Source: Azospirillum oryzae
GTDB taxonomy: Bacteria; Pseudomonadota; Alphaproteobacteria; Azospirillales; Azospirillaceae
DNA length: 64,000 nt
Assembly (NCBI RefSeq): GCF_008364795.1
Contig: NZ_VTTM01000006.1
Span: 310,001 to 374,000 of the forward strand
Direction: 5' to 3'
A program made the position numbers and the translations under genes. The notes beneath the pieces are model-generated. The model ran no database searches. It was given only the letters and a program-made list of their open reading frames with translations, and had not been told where the DNA came from. This document shows positions 62,410-64,000 of the stretch, piece by piece (positions within the stretch are counted from its first letter, which is position 1; each line of letters opens with the position of its first letter).

Positions 62410-63369
62410 ATGACCACCAGCCTGACCAACCCGCCGCGCCGCGAGCTGCAGAGCTTCCTGGATTTCCCGATCTGCACCGACATCGACCAGCTCGACGGCC
62501 ATATCGGCATCCTGGGCATCCCCTACGGCGATCCCTATTCGATCGACGAGGTGACCAACGATCAGACCAACGCCCCGACCTGGGTGCGCCGCTACACCGA
62601 GCGGGCGCTGCGCAAGCTGGAGCGCTGGGACTTCGACATCGGCGGCCCGCTGCTGGGCGGCAAGGACATCAAGGTGGTGGATTGCGGCGATGTGAAGGCC
62701 GATCCCCGCAATCTCGACCTGCATTACCAGAATGCCGAGGCGGTGGTGCGCCGGATGCTCGCCAAGGGCATGCTGCCCATCGTCATCGGCGGCGACCACG
62801 GCATCCCGATCCCGGTGCTGCGCGCCTATGACGACCAGGGGCCGATCACCCTGGTCCACATCGACGCCCATCTCGATTGGCGCGACGACGTGAACGGCGC
62901 CCGCAACGGCTATTCCAGCCCGATCCGCCGCGCCGCCGAGATGGATCATATCGGCCAGATCTTCCAGATCGGACTGCGTTCCGCCGGCAGCGCCCGGCCG
63001 GAAGAGGTCGAGGCGGCGATTGCTTACGGCGCGGTGCTGGTCCCCGACGTCGAATTGCAGGACATCGGCATGAAGGCGGTGCTCGACCGCATTCCCGATG
63101 GCGGCCGTTATTACCTGACCATCGACGCCGATGGAATGGATCCGACCATCATGCCGGCGGTCAACGGTCCGGCGCCGGGCGGCGTCACCTATCCGCAGAT
63201 CCGCACGCTGATCCACGGGCTGGTCGCCAAGGGCCGCGTCGTCGGCATGGACATCGTCGAGATCACGCCGAAGAAGGACGTCAACGGCATCACCGCGATC
63301 ACCGCCGGCCGCATCATCTGCAACCTGATCGGCAAGACCATCCAGGCCGGCTATTTCGACGCCAAATGA
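62410..63369 (+). CDS. Ureohydrolase (agmatinase/arginase family)
   Basis: About 319 residues. Manganese ligands of the family are present: H130 in IGGDHGIP, D152, H154 and D156 in HIDAHLDWRDD, and D239 and D241 in TIDADGMDP. The enzyme should cleave a guanidino compound to urea and an amine, or a formimino group to formamide. The subtype (agmatinase, guanidinobutyrase, formimidoylglutamase or other) is unclear. Together with the downstream HutF-like deiminase it suggests a guanidino- or formimino-containing substrate. Confidence 0.92.
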   Translation: MTTSLTNPPRRELQSFLDFPICTDIDQLDGHIGILGIPYGDPYSIDEVTNDQTNAPTWVRRYTERALRKLERWDFDIGGPLLGGKDIKVVDCGDVKADPRNLDLHYQNAEAVVRRMLAKGMLPIVIGGDHGIPIPVLRAYDDQGPITLVHIDAHLDWRDDVNGARNGYSSPIRRAAEMDHIGQIFQIGLRSAGSARPEEVEAAIAYGAVLVPDVELQDIGMKAVLDRIPDGGRYYLTIDADGMDPTIMPAVNGPAPGGVTYPQIRTLIHGLVAKGRVVGMDIVEITPKKDVNGITAITAGRIICNLIGKTIQAGYFDAK

Positions 63370-63391
63370 CGGGGACGGGGAGCATGGAGCG

Positions 63392-64000
63392 ATGACCGCC
63401 TCCCGCCGGCTCGACCGGCTTTTCTGCGACCGGGCGCTGCTGGCCGGCGGCTGGGCGTCGGGGGTGCTGCTGCGCTTCGACGCGAAGGGGCTGATCGCCG
63501 CCATCGAAACGGGGGTGGACAAGACGCCGGCCGAAGTGGAGCGGGCCGCCGGGCCGGTCATTCCCGGCATGCCCAACCTGCACAGCCATGCCTTCCAGCG
63601 GGCGATGGCCGGGCTGACCGAACGGGCCGGCCCGGCGGAGGACAGCTTCTGGACCTGGCGGGAGGTGATGTACGGCTTCGTCCGCCGCATCGACCCCGAC
63701 GGGCTCCAGGCGGTGGCCGCGATGGCCTACGCCGAGATGCTGGAACGGGGCTATACCTCGGTGGCGGAGTTCCACTACCTCCACCACGCCACCGACGGCC
63801 GGCCCTATGCCGATCCGGCCGAGATGTCGATGCCCATCCTGGCGGCGGCGGACGCCACCGGCATCGGGCTGACCCATCTGCCGGTGCTCTACGCCCAGGG
63901 CGGTTTCGGCGGACAGCCGGCGGGCGAGGGGCAGCAGCGCTTCCTCAACACGCCCGACCGGCTGCTGGCCATCGTCGAAACCTGCCGCGCCGTGCCCGGC
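63392..64000 (+). CDS. hutF: Formimidoylglutamate deiminase (HutF-like), 3' partial
   Basis: 203 codons are visible before the window end. The amidohydrolase metal motif is MPNLHSHAFQRAM, with HutF-typical segments SFWTWREVMYGFVRRI, ERGYTSVAEFHYLHHA and LPVLYAQGGFGG. HutF removes ammonia from N-formimidoylglutamate to give N-formylglutamate in the histidine pathway. The start follows the ureohydrolase stop by 22 bases with GGAGC just upstream. An ATG at 63384 in another frame stops after three codons. Its place beside a ureohydrolase and importer, and not next to hutH or hutU in this window, is notable. Confidence 0.9.
   Translation, partial: MTASRRLDRLFCDRALLAGGWASGVLLRFDAKGLIAAIETGVDKTPAEVERAAGPVIPGMPNLHSHAFQRAMAGLTERAGPAEDSFWTWREVMYGFVRRIDPDGLQAVAAMAYAEMLERGYTSVAEFHYLHHATDGRPYADPAEMSMPILAAADATGIGLTHLPVLYAQGGFGGQPAGEGQQRFLNTPDRLLAIVETCRAVPG

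Overview
The window is 64 kb of high-GC, densely packed bacterial DNA with many 4-base ATGA/GTGA overlaps between genes. The mix of genes suggests a metabolically versatile, soil- or plant-associated alphaproteobacterium, and an Azospirillum-like member of the Rhodospirillales is my best guess. That mix is several ABC importers, a TRAP quinate/shikimate system, choline-sulfate use, a respiratory nitric oxide reductase and a molybdenum hydroxylase operon. The taxon is inferred from gene content and not proven. I saw no rRNA, tRNA, CRISPR array, insertion sequence or phage gene.

Layout: 1-4714 (+) is the end of a dipeptide-type ABC importer (binding protein, two permeases) with an M14-like carboxypeptidase. 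4733-7300 (-) holds a Liv-type binding protein and a class II HMG-CoA reductase, divergent from a MocR regulator (7560-8942). 8953-12601 is a choline-sulfate locus (LysR regulator, choline sulfatase, choline-binding protein) followed by a 35-codon open frame. 13111-20308 (+) is a quinate/shikimate catabolic locus: 3-dehydroshikimate dehydratase, 3-dehydroquinate dehydratase, quinate/shikimate dehydrogenase, a three-gene TRAP transporter and a TetR regulator. 20476-32907 (-) is one long operon-like run led by an AraC regulator: a three-subunit molybdenum hydroxylase, an acyl-CoA ligase, an enoyl-CoA hydratase and a complete Liv-type ABC importer, probably for uptake and CoA activation of an organic acid not identified here.

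33261-38361 (+) is a four-gene NAD salvage cluster (NMN adenylyltransferase-Nudix fusion, NAD synthetase, nicotinate phosphoribosyltransferase, nicotinamidase) that together would convert nicotinamide to NAD. 38374-40615 (-) is a DUF350 / DUF1190 / glutathionylspermidine-synthase-like trio like E. coli yjfL-yjfM-yjfC. 40832-47160 (+) is a TetR-led phospholipid cassette: an Aas-like three-domain fusion, a CDP-alcohol phosphatidyltransferase, a lysophospholipid acyltransferase and a CDP-diacylglycerol synthase. 47294-52944 (-) is the denitrification locus norC-norB-norQ-norD with a DUF4142 gene and a DUF6522 gene that carries an FNR-like box. 53483-56020 is a LysR/MmgE-PrpD divergent pair. 56313-64000 (+) is a second dipeptide-type ABC operon continuing into a RidA-family protein, a ureohydrolase and a formimidoylglutamate deiminase cut by the window end.

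The most notable non-coding structures are strong intercistronic hairpins between binding protein and first permease in both dipeptide-type operons, a 13-bp hairpin with a TTCG loop after the TRAP operon, a matched pair of 19-bp operator-like sites in the quinate locus, GGGACA direct repeats at the MocR promoter, a perfect palindrome in front of the choline sulfatase gene, and a palindrome that covers the ribosome binding site of the molybdenum hydroxylase large subunit.
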